Shown piece after piece: positions 23,601-34,128 of a stretch of DNA of 64,000 bases. The notes beneath the pieces are model-generated. The model was not told the DNA's origin. It made no database searches and worked only from the letters and a program-made list of their open reading frames with translations. The DNA comes from Anthopleura xanthogrammica (taxonomy: Eukaryota; Cnidaria; Anthozoa; Actiniaria; Actiniidae). The stretch is taken from assembly GCA_964019055.1 (NCBI GenBank), contig OZ025218.1:9306170-9370169 (forward strand). Reading direction: 5' to 3'. Numbering within the stretch: the first letter of the stretch is position 1; every line of letters begins with the position of its first letter. A program made the translations under genes and the position numbers.

Positions 23601-26255
23601 AGATTGGAAAATATAAATGACTAGTATGGGAAAAAGTGGTAGGGCTAAGATTGGAAAATATAAATGACTAGTATAGGAAAAAGTGGTAGGGCTAAGATTG
23701 GAAAATATATATGACTAGTATAGGAAAAAGTGGTAGGGCTAAGATTGGAAAATATAAGAGACTAGTATGGGAAAAAGTAGTAGGGCTAAGATTGGAAAAT
23801 ATAAATGACTAGTATGGGAAAAAGTAGTAGGGCTAAGATTGGAAAATATAAATGACTAGTATGGGAAAAAGTGGTGGGGCTAAGATTGCAAAATATAAAG
23901 GAAAAGTGAAAAAGTGGTAGGACTATAGCCCTACCAGCCTTCCCCCCTCCCCCCCACCCCCTCCGCTGTATCTGCATTTGGCTATAATGTCATGAATGTC
24001 TGTTGTACTTACTGCAAAAGATTTCGCACGAAGGGGCCTTTCCTGCAGCGTGGAACTTGTAAGAGATCGATTTCGGCTTGATTTTACCGTGACGTGTGTA
24101 ACATTTGTCATGAGCCTGACAGCATCTTTTAAAAAAAAATTAAATATTTACATGCTGATACTATTTGGTCACTTAAGTCCATTAGCCTTTGTCATATTGA
24201 GTAAGGGACTGGAACATAGTTTCTCAAAAATAAACCCCTTCACAGTAAAGAACAAGCACAAATTACTATTTAAACTTTAATTAGACTTTGAACAGCGAAA
24301 TTATGATAATAAATAATAATAACAAATAAAAAATAATTTTTATTTTTTTATTTTTTTTTCCGAGAAAAAAAATGGGTTTTTTCCACACTCGTACCCAGTC
24401 CCTTGCTCGGTATGGAAAAGGCTAATTGGGCCAACGTTATGTATCAATAGATAGCTATGAATTGAATTGGAATAATCAGTACACAAACTATGCAGCACTG
24501 CTTAAAATGGCTTATCTTAGATGAAATCCTGCCATTCTAACCAGAACTTTGACCGTGCGAAGTCAACTATGAGAAGCATCAAAATATAAATAAAATATTT
24601 GGCACAAATAATTTATTTTACCGTACTGACCTGTCAACTCCATCTACCGGTTTGCCCTTTCCCCCCATGCCACACCATCTGCCATAGTTATTGTAATCCC
24701 AAGCGCTTCTCCCTGTTGCACATTCGATCATTTCCTTGAACTGATTCAAGCTTCGTTTTTCGGCACGAACATTATCTAGAAAAATTAGGTGAGAAATAGC
24801 CTTTATGCTTTGCAGACACCCCTTTTTTTTTGGCTCAAAAATTTCGTAAAAAAATCTTTTTTTTTTGGGACAGGTTTTGAGCATAAAAAAATTGAGTGAG
24901 AAAAAGGGATCACTAAATATTGATCAGTAAATGAAGTTTACTGTAAAAAGAATCCTCTCATTAAACAGGCGTTGAAAAGAAAGAAAAACTTACCTTTCTT
25001 GACATCCATTCTTTTGTCATCCTGGGAAATGGGAAAAATACACGATACTCAGTATTTAGATTCTACTTATAACCGTTATCGTTGGAGTGCGACCCGCGAA
25101 GTTCGATGTCTCGTTTGAAAACTACCATTTCGACGTCCGTCAATTAAAAAACTTTTTTACGAACATTTGGCACTTACGTCTAATTCTTATTGCCCTCTAT
25201 TGCAAACTTTGGTTATAAATACGAGGCATGTTTTTCTAAACCAATAAATCGTTCCCAGTATTTTGATTGACGAGCATCAAAATGCAAGTTTGAGAGTTAA
25301 GGTAGTTCCGGACCCTTGTTACTGCGCATCCATTTCGCGCATCTATTTTCCCCGCTTTTTTTTGCGTTGTTTTAAAAAATTATCGAAATGATATCTTAAT
25401 TTGAAACCTTTCCAATAATTTAGCAAAGTATTTCACTTTTACCCATATTTGCAAGTGATTGACGGAAGTATTTTTCATAGAAGGAAATGTTAGATAAACC
25501 TTAGATCTATTGTTTGAAATAGTCTAATGCTTTTGTCTTCACAATGCGTTTGTTCTAAACTACTTCAAGTAAGTAGTTTTTTGGCAAAATCACAGGGAAT
25601 TATCAGTGGAAATACCTACTTTTACTACATCTTATAACTCTATAACTAATACGGTGACCTCCACTTTTTTGTCGGTTTTTGACTTGCCTAACAATGACAG
25701 GATTTCTAAGAAAATTCATTGATTCCATTGACATAGTGTACCTGCTGATTTAGCACAGGTTTGATTAACCCACGTTTACCTGTTGGTTTAGTACGGGTTT
25801 AATTAAGTTACTTAGGGACCGACCATTAGATAGTTGATGGGTTGCGTAATTTCCCAAAAAAATTTCGAGAAAGCTCTTAAACCACAAAAAAAATATCGAG
25901 CACTTTCCTCTTTCGTAGGGGCATGTCCCTAAACCCCCCTTCGTTCGCCCGCCTTTGGCGGCCGTTAGCCTTAAAGCCCTCCTCGATTGACCAATCAGTA
26001 ATTTTGCCCTATGTATGATTAATAATATTGATTATTCCATAGTAGTTTTTAGGCTAGTTTTTAGGCTTTTTTTTAGTGTTTTATCCGAGTTGTATCCAAG
26101 AAACTTGATTTTATTAATTCAATTCTATTTCAATTGTCTTTGGCCTAAAATTGACTAATTCTTTTTTAACTTACCTTCATATTATTCACCGATAGACCCT
26201 CAACCAAGAACGCCATCCCAAGAAGGACAACGAGCATGGTGGTACACTTCATCAT
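20621..26255 (-). CDS. Secreted phospholipase A2 (PLA2 copy 3)
   Basis: Five exons: 26255..26175, 25021..24994, 24775..24631, 24125..24013, 20736..20621 (stop TAA), giving 160 codons with consistent phases and GT-AG junctions. Exon 1 is the shared signal peptide ([16 protein letters not shown] core). The propeptide ends AEKR before SLNQF. The calcium loop is WCGMGG, with Met in place of the usual Trp or Leu at the variable position. The active site is CCQAHDKCY and the Asp99 block is [11 protein letters not shown]. Like copy 2, both Cys61 and Cys91 are lost (GKIKPK and NKEIVC). Intron 4 is about 3.3 kb because it holds a 2.8-kb minisatellite, which makes this the longest gene of the array. 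AATAAA on the minus strand lies at 20543-20548. It should be an active enzyme by its catalytic residues. Confidence 0.92.
21160..23935. repeat. 47-bp minisatellite, ~58 units, intron 4 of PLA2 copy 3
   Basis: The unit is ATGACTAGTATGGGAAAAAG followed by TGGTGGGGCTAAGATTGGAA and AATATAA, with few variants (GTGGGG/GTAGGG, TTGG/TTGC, TATGGG/TATAGG). Units are very homogeneous, which points to recent amplification. It sits in the same intron position as the roughly three-unit array of copy 2. Confidence 0.96.
24178..24431. mobile_element. MITE in intron 3 of PLA2 copy 3
   Basis: This is the same inverted-repeat element as at 16007-16211, ending at AAGGGACTGG and CCAGTCCCTTGCTC. Its interior has gained an AT-rich expansion (about 24304-24360). 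Confidence 0.6.
25260..26160. other. Intron 1 of PLA2 copy 3, repeat-derived
   Basis: The first part resembles the copy 1 flank (about 12890-13640). A segment from about 25810 to 26040 with GTAGGGGCATGTCCCTAAAC is not shared with the other copies. No exon is seen. Confidence 0.5.
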
Positions 26256-26430
26256 CGTCGTCGTCGTCAGTTGTTCAAGTAAGTCTGTGGTTTACTGGAT
26301 CATCAAGCTCTTTACTCGAGGTATATCAGGGTTGATATGGATAATGTTAAAAAGTATTACCTCTTTTAAGTTATCCAACTCATTAATATTCAATTAGGGG
26401 ACGAGCCACGTCATACCACGTGGTGTTATA
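26256..26430 (-). promoter_or_regulatory. Proximal promoter of PLA2 copy 3
   Basis: The conserved leader and the E-box block ACCACGTGGTATGACG are present on the minus strand, but the CCAAT-type box seen in copies 2 and 4 is missing. Confidence 0.45.
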
Positions 26431-26588
26431 GATCCAATGTAATGACGTCATTGCATGATGAAATTTTTAATTAGTTTTATATGTGATCCGGTTCAGTGAG
26501 CAAGAGTTCTACTGGTACTTTATAGGATGAAAAATATCGTTCATTGTGGAATAGTAGTAAAGAAATAATAATTGTTGTGGAGGACTGC

Positions 26589-26623
26589 GACGTTTCGACC
26601 GCAAGCTGCGAGTCTTCATCAGG
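26589..26623 (-). ncRNA. Hammerhead-ribozyme-like motif
   Basis: On the minus strand the core order CTGATGA, a GC-rich stem-loop (GACTCGCA paired with TGCGGTC), then GAAAC and GTC is present. This matches the conserved hammerhead core, which is known from Penelope-like retroelements. Stem I pairing is weak by eye, so this may be a decayed copy. Two degenerate relatives lie at 32435-32470 and 60338-60370. Confidence 0.4.
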
Positions 26624-26659
26624 CGATGGTGTGGACTGGATGTTGCGTCTCTTATAATC

Positions 26660-27000
26660 ATTTATTATATGAAATAGAGTGTGATATTGAGTGACATCAA
26701 AATGATAAAATTGATATCCCCACTCCCACCAGTGGCCAGAGGGGATACGATTTATATCAACACTGGTGGTGTCAAATTTCGACTTTTTGCTCAGCAAGCC
26801 TCAAATTCTCCATTATTTTTCATTGAAGATTTCATATAATAAACAGAACATTACATGGCCGCTTGGAGATACGAATTTTATCTTCTCGTGCTGATACTAT
26901 CTCTCACTCGTTCGCTGCGCTCACTCGTGAGAGATCATATCAACACTCGAAGATAAAATTCGTATCTCCGCGCGACCATGTAATATCCTATATATATCGC
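26660..27000. mobile_element. Foldback repeat, relative of 14500-14790
   Basis: It contains GTGTGATATTGAGTGACATC, the segment around ACACTGGTGGTGTCAAATTT, and the foldback arms AACAGAACATTACATGG with its inverse. The same order is seen at 14490-14790 and partly at 56940, 57640 and 62585. Confidence 0.6.
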
Positions 27001-28515
27001 TTCCATCACCAAGAATATGGGACATTTCGAGCCCGTAAAAAGAAACACATAAAAACGCTTTTATCTCCTTTCAGATAAACGACAAACCGCAACTTTAAAT
27101 CAAAAGTTTGTCTATTTCAATCAATTCAATCATTTCAATCATTCTTAAGACAACTTTAAGAGTGGCTGTCCGTAACGGTCGAGAATGGCAGGACAGTTGC
27201 AGAGTTTTTCAAATTTCTCTTATTTTGTCAGAAGATACCCTTCAGTAAGCTCTTTCAATAAATCCAGTTTGAAACTTCGAGCGCGCTTTTATTTTTGCAA
27301 ATTTTACAAAAGTTTGAAAATCGACTTCCGGTCCGCTCTGGACAGGTGTGAACAACTCAGCTCGTTCAAAAATACTCCCACCGATCTGATACTTTTTGAA
27401 CATTTGAACTAGCTATCAGACTCCAAAGCCAAAGTAAGATATTTCTAGGAAATAATTTTTTTCGTGTTCTTGGCAATTTCTCTGATGCCATTCTAAGCAG
27501 CTATAGCTCGAAACAAATTTTAGCCTAATTTGAATGCCCTTCACCTGGTATGTGATTTTTTCTCATTAAAAGTATTTGCTCTAAAAGCTTGTTTATTGTA
27601 CTTTATTTCTTGAAAGTATCAGCCTCGGAACGCAAATACTTGGTCACACAGTACTTGAAAATGACGGGTCCCTTCGTAGCTGGTATGATGATTATATATC
27701 ATTGTCATCTGCTCAAGACAGGTTAAACACAGGGAACGCCTGGCTACACAGGCTAAATTGAAAACATAGAATATCAGAATTATCTGGTCAAGGAAAATCA
27801 TATTTTAGTAATGGAAAAGTCAGGAAATTTTGTGATTCAATTCCTGTGGCAACCATGTTACTTGATGGCGCACTGGCTTTTCTTTTCTTTCTACTCTCAC
27901 CCAAACTAAATTACGTAATGGTTGAATGCTAAAAATAGTAACTTCATCTAGAATATGATGATCTGTTATTACTGCGACGTGAGGTTGCTAATACTGCTCC
28001 TTTATAAGTGAAGTCTTTTGTGAGGTTCTTACACTGAAGATATACGAACTATTCCTCGCGCCCCCATCTTTAATTCGTGTTGCCCTCTAGCAGAAAAACA
28101 TTCTAAATATGCTATTTTCTCACTGAATCAGGTACAGGCATAAGCAGTTAAAAATTAAGGTTTAGACCGAATGCCAATATGGCCGCCATTGACTTTCAGA
28201 AATAAAAACCTAATCTTAAAAAAAAGAACCACCATCAGAAAGAACAAGCAGAATATATGTATTTTTGGAAAGTTTAAACAGAATTCAAATAAAGCTATTT
28301 GAAATCAAAATTACAGAGATTTGTATGGGTTCAGTGAATTGTTTCCTTACTAGCCTGGTGTTTTTCCAGTGTTTTTCACAATTTTAAGATTCTCATAACT
28401 TCTCAAGAACTTAATATTTCTACCTCAAACTTTCTTGAACTTTCTATCACTTTGTTGATATCATTCTAATCTATAATTTTAATGGAGTGGTCAACTATAA
28501 AATGAATTTGAAAAA

Positions 28516-28516
<1 letters not shown>
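27001..28516. other. Intergenic, no gene recognised
   Basis: An open frame at 27185-27412 (+, 75 codons) has no recognisable motif. The stretch CACTGAATCAGGTACAGGCA near 28124 resembles about 33878, so it belongs to the downstream flank that was duplicated with the PLA2 genes. Confidence 0.5.

Positions 28517-28517
<1 letters not shown>

Positions 28518-28546
<29 letters not shown>
28518..28546. repeat. (AAT)n microsatellite
   Basis: About nine AAT triplets just outside a MITE. Confidence 0.9.
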
Positions 28547-28576
28547 TTTTAAGAGGATAATGATAATGAAGCGGCC

Positions 28577-28743
28577 ATTGCCTAATTTCATATCGTGAGG
28601 GACTGGGGCGAATTCGGACAATAGCAATTAGCAACATTAGCAAAATATTGTTTTTTGGCCCGACTCCATGCCCGGGTGATAGCATTTCCCGTCCGCAAAT
28701 GTCCGGATTCGCCCCAGTCCCTCACGATATGAAATTAGGCAAT
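28577..28743. mobile_element. MITE with long terminal inverted repeats
   Basis: ATTGCCTAATTTCATATCGT at the left is mirrored by ACGATATGAAATTAGGCAAT at the right. Complementarity continues inward through GAGGGACTGGGGCGAATTCG, giving arms of nearly 40 bp with very few mismatches, so the element is probably young. Confidence 0.8.
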
Positions 28744-28829
28744 ATTGGCATTTGGTCTATTTAACAATTAGTCCTCGAGTCCGAATGGTCTACGAGTCAA
28801 TAGCCCATGAGGGCGAGAGGTCTAATTGT

Positions 28830-29026
28830 TTTAGTAAAAACCTACTAATCGGTCCAATAAATGGATGCAAAAAGTTTTGGATTTTGCTTTAAATATGTTT
28901 TTTTTGGTTTTCAAAACCGGCGCTTTTCGCTACTAGAGGTCTATCACTAATAGACCCCTAGTAGCTCAGCCAATCACAGGGCTCGATTGGTGATTGACCA
29001 TTAGTAGGTTTTTTCTAAATTAAGTT
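28830..29026. mobile_element. Probable MITE 3' of PLA2 copy 4
   Basis: AGTAAAAACCTACTAATCGG at the left is mirrored by CCATTAGTAGGTTTTTTCT at the right. No coding frame is seen. Confidence 0.45.
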
Positions 29027-29190
29027 AAAGACCAAAAACGCGCGCGCACAAATCGTTAAACTTTGCTTCGTCTTATTTTATTATCACTTTGGGTTTACAT
29101 CGTTTTTGATAACCTATCCTTTACAAAGGGATCTTGGTTTACTAGACATATTTTTGCTTAGTTCACCGTTTTATTTGAACTTACCATTGG

Positions 29191-30622
29191 TCACCGAAAT
29201 AAACCTCTGTTCTTGTTCTTTTTGTTGTAGGTGTTCTTTGCAAAGCACTCAGCTGCAGCCTTGTCGCATTTACAGACATTCATCTTGCACTCGTTATTCT
29301 TGGTACCGTTATCCTCTAGATAGTGGCAAAAACGAAATGCATTGGTTAGCTAATTTTCGATGCATCAATTTATTTTTGAATGCATACATCCCTTATTTAT
29401 TATTCTATTCTCACTATTGATTGTACATGAAGTGAATAGTTGAATGGGAAAATATTTATTGATTCGAGTGTTGCGTCTTTGAGTTATGAAGGATTAAACT
29501 TATGTTCAACTTATCACTTCGTATAGTCCTTTCTTAATATTTATGTATGAAGTGCTTAGCCTCACGTCCATGCAGCTCTGGTCATATTTATTCGCATGCT
29601 TCCATTGTTACTGCTGTGGGTTCCCTGTGGTCAGTATGGGTTCCCTGTGGTCCGTGTGGCGCGCATGCGTGATTTTCTTTCTCTGGCACGGTGGCCACGA
29701 GGTCACTGAGTTTTCACCTTTTCTTACTTTAGCAGCATTTAAATAACCTTTTTTGACTTTATAGACTTCCGTAGTACTTCTTTTAGCATTCTTTTGCCTT
29801 TAGCATGGCTATAGGTTTTATTGTTGCTGTAAATGATTTGTACTTAGCCTCAAAATCGATTATAGTTGTGTTAAACCGCCGTGGCCAGCTACATCCATGT
29901 ACAGGCTTTTTGCTGCCAAACAAGCTTTTTTGTATCTTAGTTGGTAAGACCAGCCAGCTTCGCATCGAAAAGCCCGTGCATGGAAGCCAGTATGGGAAAA
30001 CATTAAATGTGAGGCTAAGCACTTCATGCATAAACGTAAAAGTGAAGAAATGACTCAAGAATCTGAAAGTACTAAATTAGGGGATATACGCACTTTGAAA
30101 TAGACAGTTGCCTATAATGTCATGAATGAATGTTTATTGTACTTACTGCAAGTGATTTTGCACGAAGGGTACTTTCCTGAAGTAGTGTAGGCGTACGAGG
30201 TCAATTTTGGACTGCATGATTCGTTATGATCATAACATAAGTCATGAGTTTTACAGCATCTTTTAAAAAACAGGAAAGAAATGTTAGCTACACGCTTATC
30301 AAAACTGGAAAACCTTGCGTTCTATCCAGAACTTTGACAGTGCGAAGTCAACTATGGGAAGTATGAAAATATGAATAAAATATTTGCACAAGTAATTTAT
30401 CTTACAAAACTGACCTGTCAACTCCGTCTACCGGTTTGCCCTTTCCCCCCCAACCACACCATTTGCCATAGTTATTGTACTTCAAAGCGTTTTTCCCGGT
30501 GGCACACTTGATCATTTTGCCAAACTGCCACAAGTTTCGTTTTTCAGCACGAACATCATCTAGAAAAATTAGGTGAGAAAAGGGGATCACTGAATATTGT
30601 TCCAAGGACAAGGACAATAATA

Positions 30623-30659
<37 letters not shown>

Positions 30660-31104
30660 AGATGATGATGATGATAGTAATAATAATCTTTATTCCCTGC
30701 ATAGGACACATGCCCAGGGTGAACATGTATGTAGTATGACTTACCTGTGCGGACATTCATTCTTTTGTCAACCTGGGAAATGGGAAAAATACACGATGCT
30801 CAGTATTTAGATTCTACTTATAACCGTTACCGTTGGAGCCACTTTGTTCTAAACCAATAAATTGTTCCCAGTTTTTTTTCAAATTTTACTTCGGAGAAAG
30901 AAATTGATTCCTTTTCTAGTGTTAACACAGAGTTGCCTCCAAGAAACCTGATTTTATCAACTTATTTTTGTCTCAGTTCTCTCTGCCAAAAATTAAGGGA
31001 TTCTTTTTCAAGCTTACCTCCATATTATTCACTGACAGCCCCTCAACCAAGAAAGCCATCCCAAGAAGGACAACGAGCATGGTGGTACACTTCATCATCA
31101 TCAT
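29191..31104 (-). CDS. Secreted phospholipase A2 (PLA2 copy 4)
   Basis: Five exons: 31104..31018, 30772..30745, 30559..30415, 30259..30147, 29315..29191 (stop TGA), giving 165 codons; compact, with in-phase GT-AG junctions. The start lies in a run of four ATG codons; the first is used here, and the residue aligned with copies 2 and 3 would be the third. The signal peptide core is [12 protein letters not shown]. The propeptide ends AEKR before NLWQF. The calcium loop is WCGWGG, the active site CCKTHDLCY, and the Asp99 block [11 protein letters not shown]. Both Cys61 (NESC) and Cys91 (NNEC) are present, unlike copies 2 and 3. The tail is rich in Lys and Asn. AATAAA on the minus strand lies at 29077-29082. 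Catalytic residues are complete, so an active secreted, Ca2+-dependent lipase is expected. Confidence 0.94.
30616..30687. repeat. (AAT)n and (GAT)n microsatellite in intron 2 of PLA2 copy 4
   Basis: Interrupted AAT triplets run into GATGATGAT and back to AAT between exons 2 and 3. Confidence 0.9.
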
Positions 31105-31290
31105 CGTCGTCGTCGTCAGTTGTTCAAGTCAGTCGGTGGTTTACTGGATCATCAAGCTCTTTACTCGAGGTATATCAGGGATGATATGGACAATGTTAAA
31201 AATATTACCTTTTTTAGTTATCCAACTCATTATTATTCAATTAGGGGTCCAGCCAATCAGATGCGCTACATCATACCATGTGATAATATA
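31105..31290 (-). promoter_or_regulatory. Proximal promoter of PLA2 copy 4
   Basis: It shares the leader, the AATTGAATA block and the CCAAT-type box (GATTGGCTG on the minus strand) with copy 2. The E-box has decayed to CACATG. A TATATATA stretch lies at about 31287-31295. Confidence 0.45.
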
Positions 31291-31436
31291 TATAAAACAG
31301 GTTAAAGATCCAATGTAATGATGTCATGATGAAATCACAGTTTTCAGTTGTACATTAGTTCCACCTCAGTTAGCACGTTAGTTTATCCCTTAAAAAATTT
31401 AAATTTATTTTTTTTATTTATTCAACTTTCAGTGAA

Positions 31437-31740
31437 TCTCAGGTGGACAGAAAGCCTTACAGGTCTAGGATCCAATTACAAGGCAGCTGATAGATTGAAT
31501 TAGAAATAGTATTAGAATTTGGAAGTTGATTTTTGTGTAGGGAGGAAAACCTGAGAACCCGGATAAAAACCCTCGTAGAACAGGAGAGAACTACCAAAAA
31601 CACTCTACTCACATACAACACCGAGCCCAGCGGGGCTTGAACACGGGTCGCATTTATGAGAGGCCGTGCTTCTCGTAGTAAAAACGCAAATTTCATGCCG
31701 CTCCGACTTCTAGTTCGACAGATTTGTTATATCCTGGCCT
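31437..31740 (-). mobile_element. Candidate tRNA-derived SINE
   Basis: Read on the minus strand, a B-box-like GTTCAAGCC lies at about 31634-31642, preceded by TCATAAATGCGACCCGT and followed by a pyrimidine-rich unrelated body (GGTTTTCCTCCCTAC). Shorter relatives of the 5' part (CGGGTCGCATTGATGAGAGG on the plus strand) occur near 15485 and, with variants, 21028. An A-box is not clear. Confidence 0.4.
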
Positions 31741-32434
31741 ATAGATCAGAAGATACCACGTTGCAGAATGTATAGCACCTGACTGAGTTTAGAAAAATTT
31801 CTAAAGAACTTCCATTAAACGAAAAAGTACAACAAAAATAACTTTAATACTGCGATATACAATGAAAAAAAGATTGTAACAGGAGGCAATTACCTGGAGC
31901 GTACAACTGGTACGGTGGAACATATCGTGTTCTCAAACTGGTTATTTTTAGATTCATATTTCCCGCGTAAAATTAAGTGTCACAACAAAAGACTTCAAGT
32001 TATATATAAAACGAAGCAAACAAAGAATACAATAGATTTCTATTAAATTACGCACACTGTGTCCTCTAGTTTGCATTAAAATTTAAAGATTTAGCTATTC
32101 TTTTATGAGAAAATCTAAGTTAAATTTTATTCAAATATGAACCGGTTATGACTGCTATGGTGTTTCCTTCGTGAATTATTAATGACTTGAAGAACGTTAA
32201 GTGTTATATTCTCATTATGTATCAGATATAGCTGATTCAACTAACGTTGTCCTTGAAAAAGCTTAAAGCCTATGATTTGTCTTTTGTTTACCAACAAACT
32301 TTACTGTGGGAAGTCTAAGACTGAATTAAGGAATTTGTCCAACTCGTAGAAAAATGTTAATGTAACTTTATAATTGAGTGAGTAATGTGATCGTCAGGGT
32401 GAGTGTAGTCTTAAGACTGTTGTTGGTAGAGACT

Positions 32435-32470
32435 GACGTTTCGACAACCTGAGCGGAAGTCATCTTCAGA
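32435..32470 (-). ncRNA. Degenerate hammerhead-like motif
   Basis: On the minus strand it reads CTGAAGATGAC, then a stem-loop region, then TTGTCGAAACGTCAG. The CTGATGA box is interrupted by an insertion, so ribozyme activity is unlikely. It is probably a remnant of the same element family as 26589-26623. Confidence 0.3.
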
Positions 32471-32735
32471 GTACAGTGATGAATGAAAGACAGTAGATGG
32501 TATGTATGTAACTTTATAATTGCCAGCTGTCTCGTTATGGCTTCTACAGCAGACTAGTTGGCCAAGATTCCGTACTTAATAATCTAATAAATAGAAAAAG
32601 AGTTGTCTTGACTTGAATTATTAATGAGTTGAATAACGTTTTAACGTTTAAAATGTTTTACTTAATCTGTCATGAAAAATAAAGCTGTTATTGCCAGTTC
32701 GAAAAGTTTTCTTATGTCTCCCTTTTCTTCTGCCA

Positions 32736-32915
32736 ATAGACGCATCAAGAGTTCCGCGCTGCAGCTCAATGCGCATGCTCTTGAATATTTAGTGAAAATT
32801 GTACTTGACAAGAAAGATACAACTAAAATATAGCATATTTTACAAATTTTATCCCACTTTTTAATCCCCTGAGCATGCGCTTAGAGCAGTAGCGCGGAAC
32901 TCTTGATGCGTCTAT
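32736..32915. mobile_element. MITE flanked by TA
   Basis: Ends ATAGACGCATCAAGAGTTCC and GGAACTCTTGATGCGTCTAT are inverted copies, with complementarity continuing to CGCGCT/AGCGCG. The TA at both borders suggests a Tc1/mariner-type target site. Confidence 0.75.
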
Positions 32916-33322
32916 AGCTTCTCTGTGGCCTCTTGTTTTTAAAATGTTTTAACAGCATTTCCAGCTCTTGTTTCAGCTAGCATCTCCCCGAAAATTTCGA
33001 AAGAGAGCGAACCTTAGAAGTACTGAGTTACTCAAAGTGTTATATTAGTAAATCACTTACCATGTACCTGTATTGCTTCTCCATAGTACTTTCAATGTAT
33101 CAAGTTCAACTCTGACAAAACGATGCAAACTGGACAGAGATCTGGAAGGATAGTTCTCTGTCATTTCCTCGCCACTTTCTGAGTAACCAAAAGTTCAAAC
33201 CAGAAGCAGTTATGTTTTCTATCTTTGTGATAAGTTTTTCAACAGATCTCGTGTTACAGTATTGAGTATACACTTTATTCCTCTTGCAACCATTGCAATT
33301 TTGGCGACTTCACTGCCATTCA

Positions 33323-33550
33323 TCAAGAATATGTTGCCCCAATTTGAATTGTGGTATATTTAGTTGTCGCTAGAATTCCAGCTTCGAGAGAAAACCGTCC
33401 TTTTTCAGCCGTTTTTCGCTTGCGAAATCGAGCGCTTCTGCTCATTTCGTTGAGCTCACGAACACAGTGATATGGAAATGAATCATCGAGCACTTCAATC
33501 CCCTTGAGATCTTTCCCAATGCAATATAATGCCTTTTGTTCAAACGACAA
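33323..33550 (-). other. Unknown open frame, duplicated at 37065-37240
   Basis: A 75-codon minus-strand frame with motifs EQKALYCIGKDLKG and DSFPYHCVRELNE is repeated nearly unchanged upstream of the next PLA2 gene (37065-37334, where the same region reads CVRELSEMNR). The match covers nucleotides outside the frame too, so it may be only a segmental duplication. I do not recognise the protein; an exon fragment of a host gene or of a retroelement is possible. Confidence 0.35.
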
Positions 33551-34128
33551 AAGTGTCCACTGTATTCAATAGTATTAATTTCCATTTTCTCTGTTACGCG
33601 CTACGATTTCTCGTGCAACTTGTCTCGCGAAAAAAAATTGTTGCAGGCTGCACATGTAATTTCAATCAATGATGAGTGAATTGTTAGCTGGTGCGCGGGC
33701 TCTAATCGCAAGCTGCACGACCATGGCACAGGCGTGATTTTTTTACAAAAATTGTTGCAAAAAGTAGAAACTGATTTTATTTTTCATGCACCAAAAAAAA
33801 ACCCGCTTGTGAGATTCTTACACCGAACTTATTGGATTGTCCTTGAGCAGAAAAACAGGCTATATTGGTAACTGTTTCAGCGAATTAGGTACAAGCATTT
33901 GAAATTATAACTAAAGGCATAAGTTAAAATCAAAAACACACACCTCGTTAACTTTGCTTCGTGTTATTTTATTATCACTTTTGGGTTTACATCGTCTTTG
34001 ACAACCTGTCCTTTTCAAAGAATTCTTGACATACTAACGATGTCTACTTGCAAAATTGCTTAGCTTAGTTTACCCTCATATCTCATTTTAACTTATCATT
34101 GGTCAGGGAGATGATCAGGATTTTTTAC

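Larger units (their letters stand above)
31741..33310. other. Intergenic, repeats only
   Basis: AT-rich spacer between PLA2 copies 4 and 5 holding a hammerhead-like fragment (32435-32470) and a TA-flanked MITE (32736-32915). No gene is seen. Confidence 0.6.
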
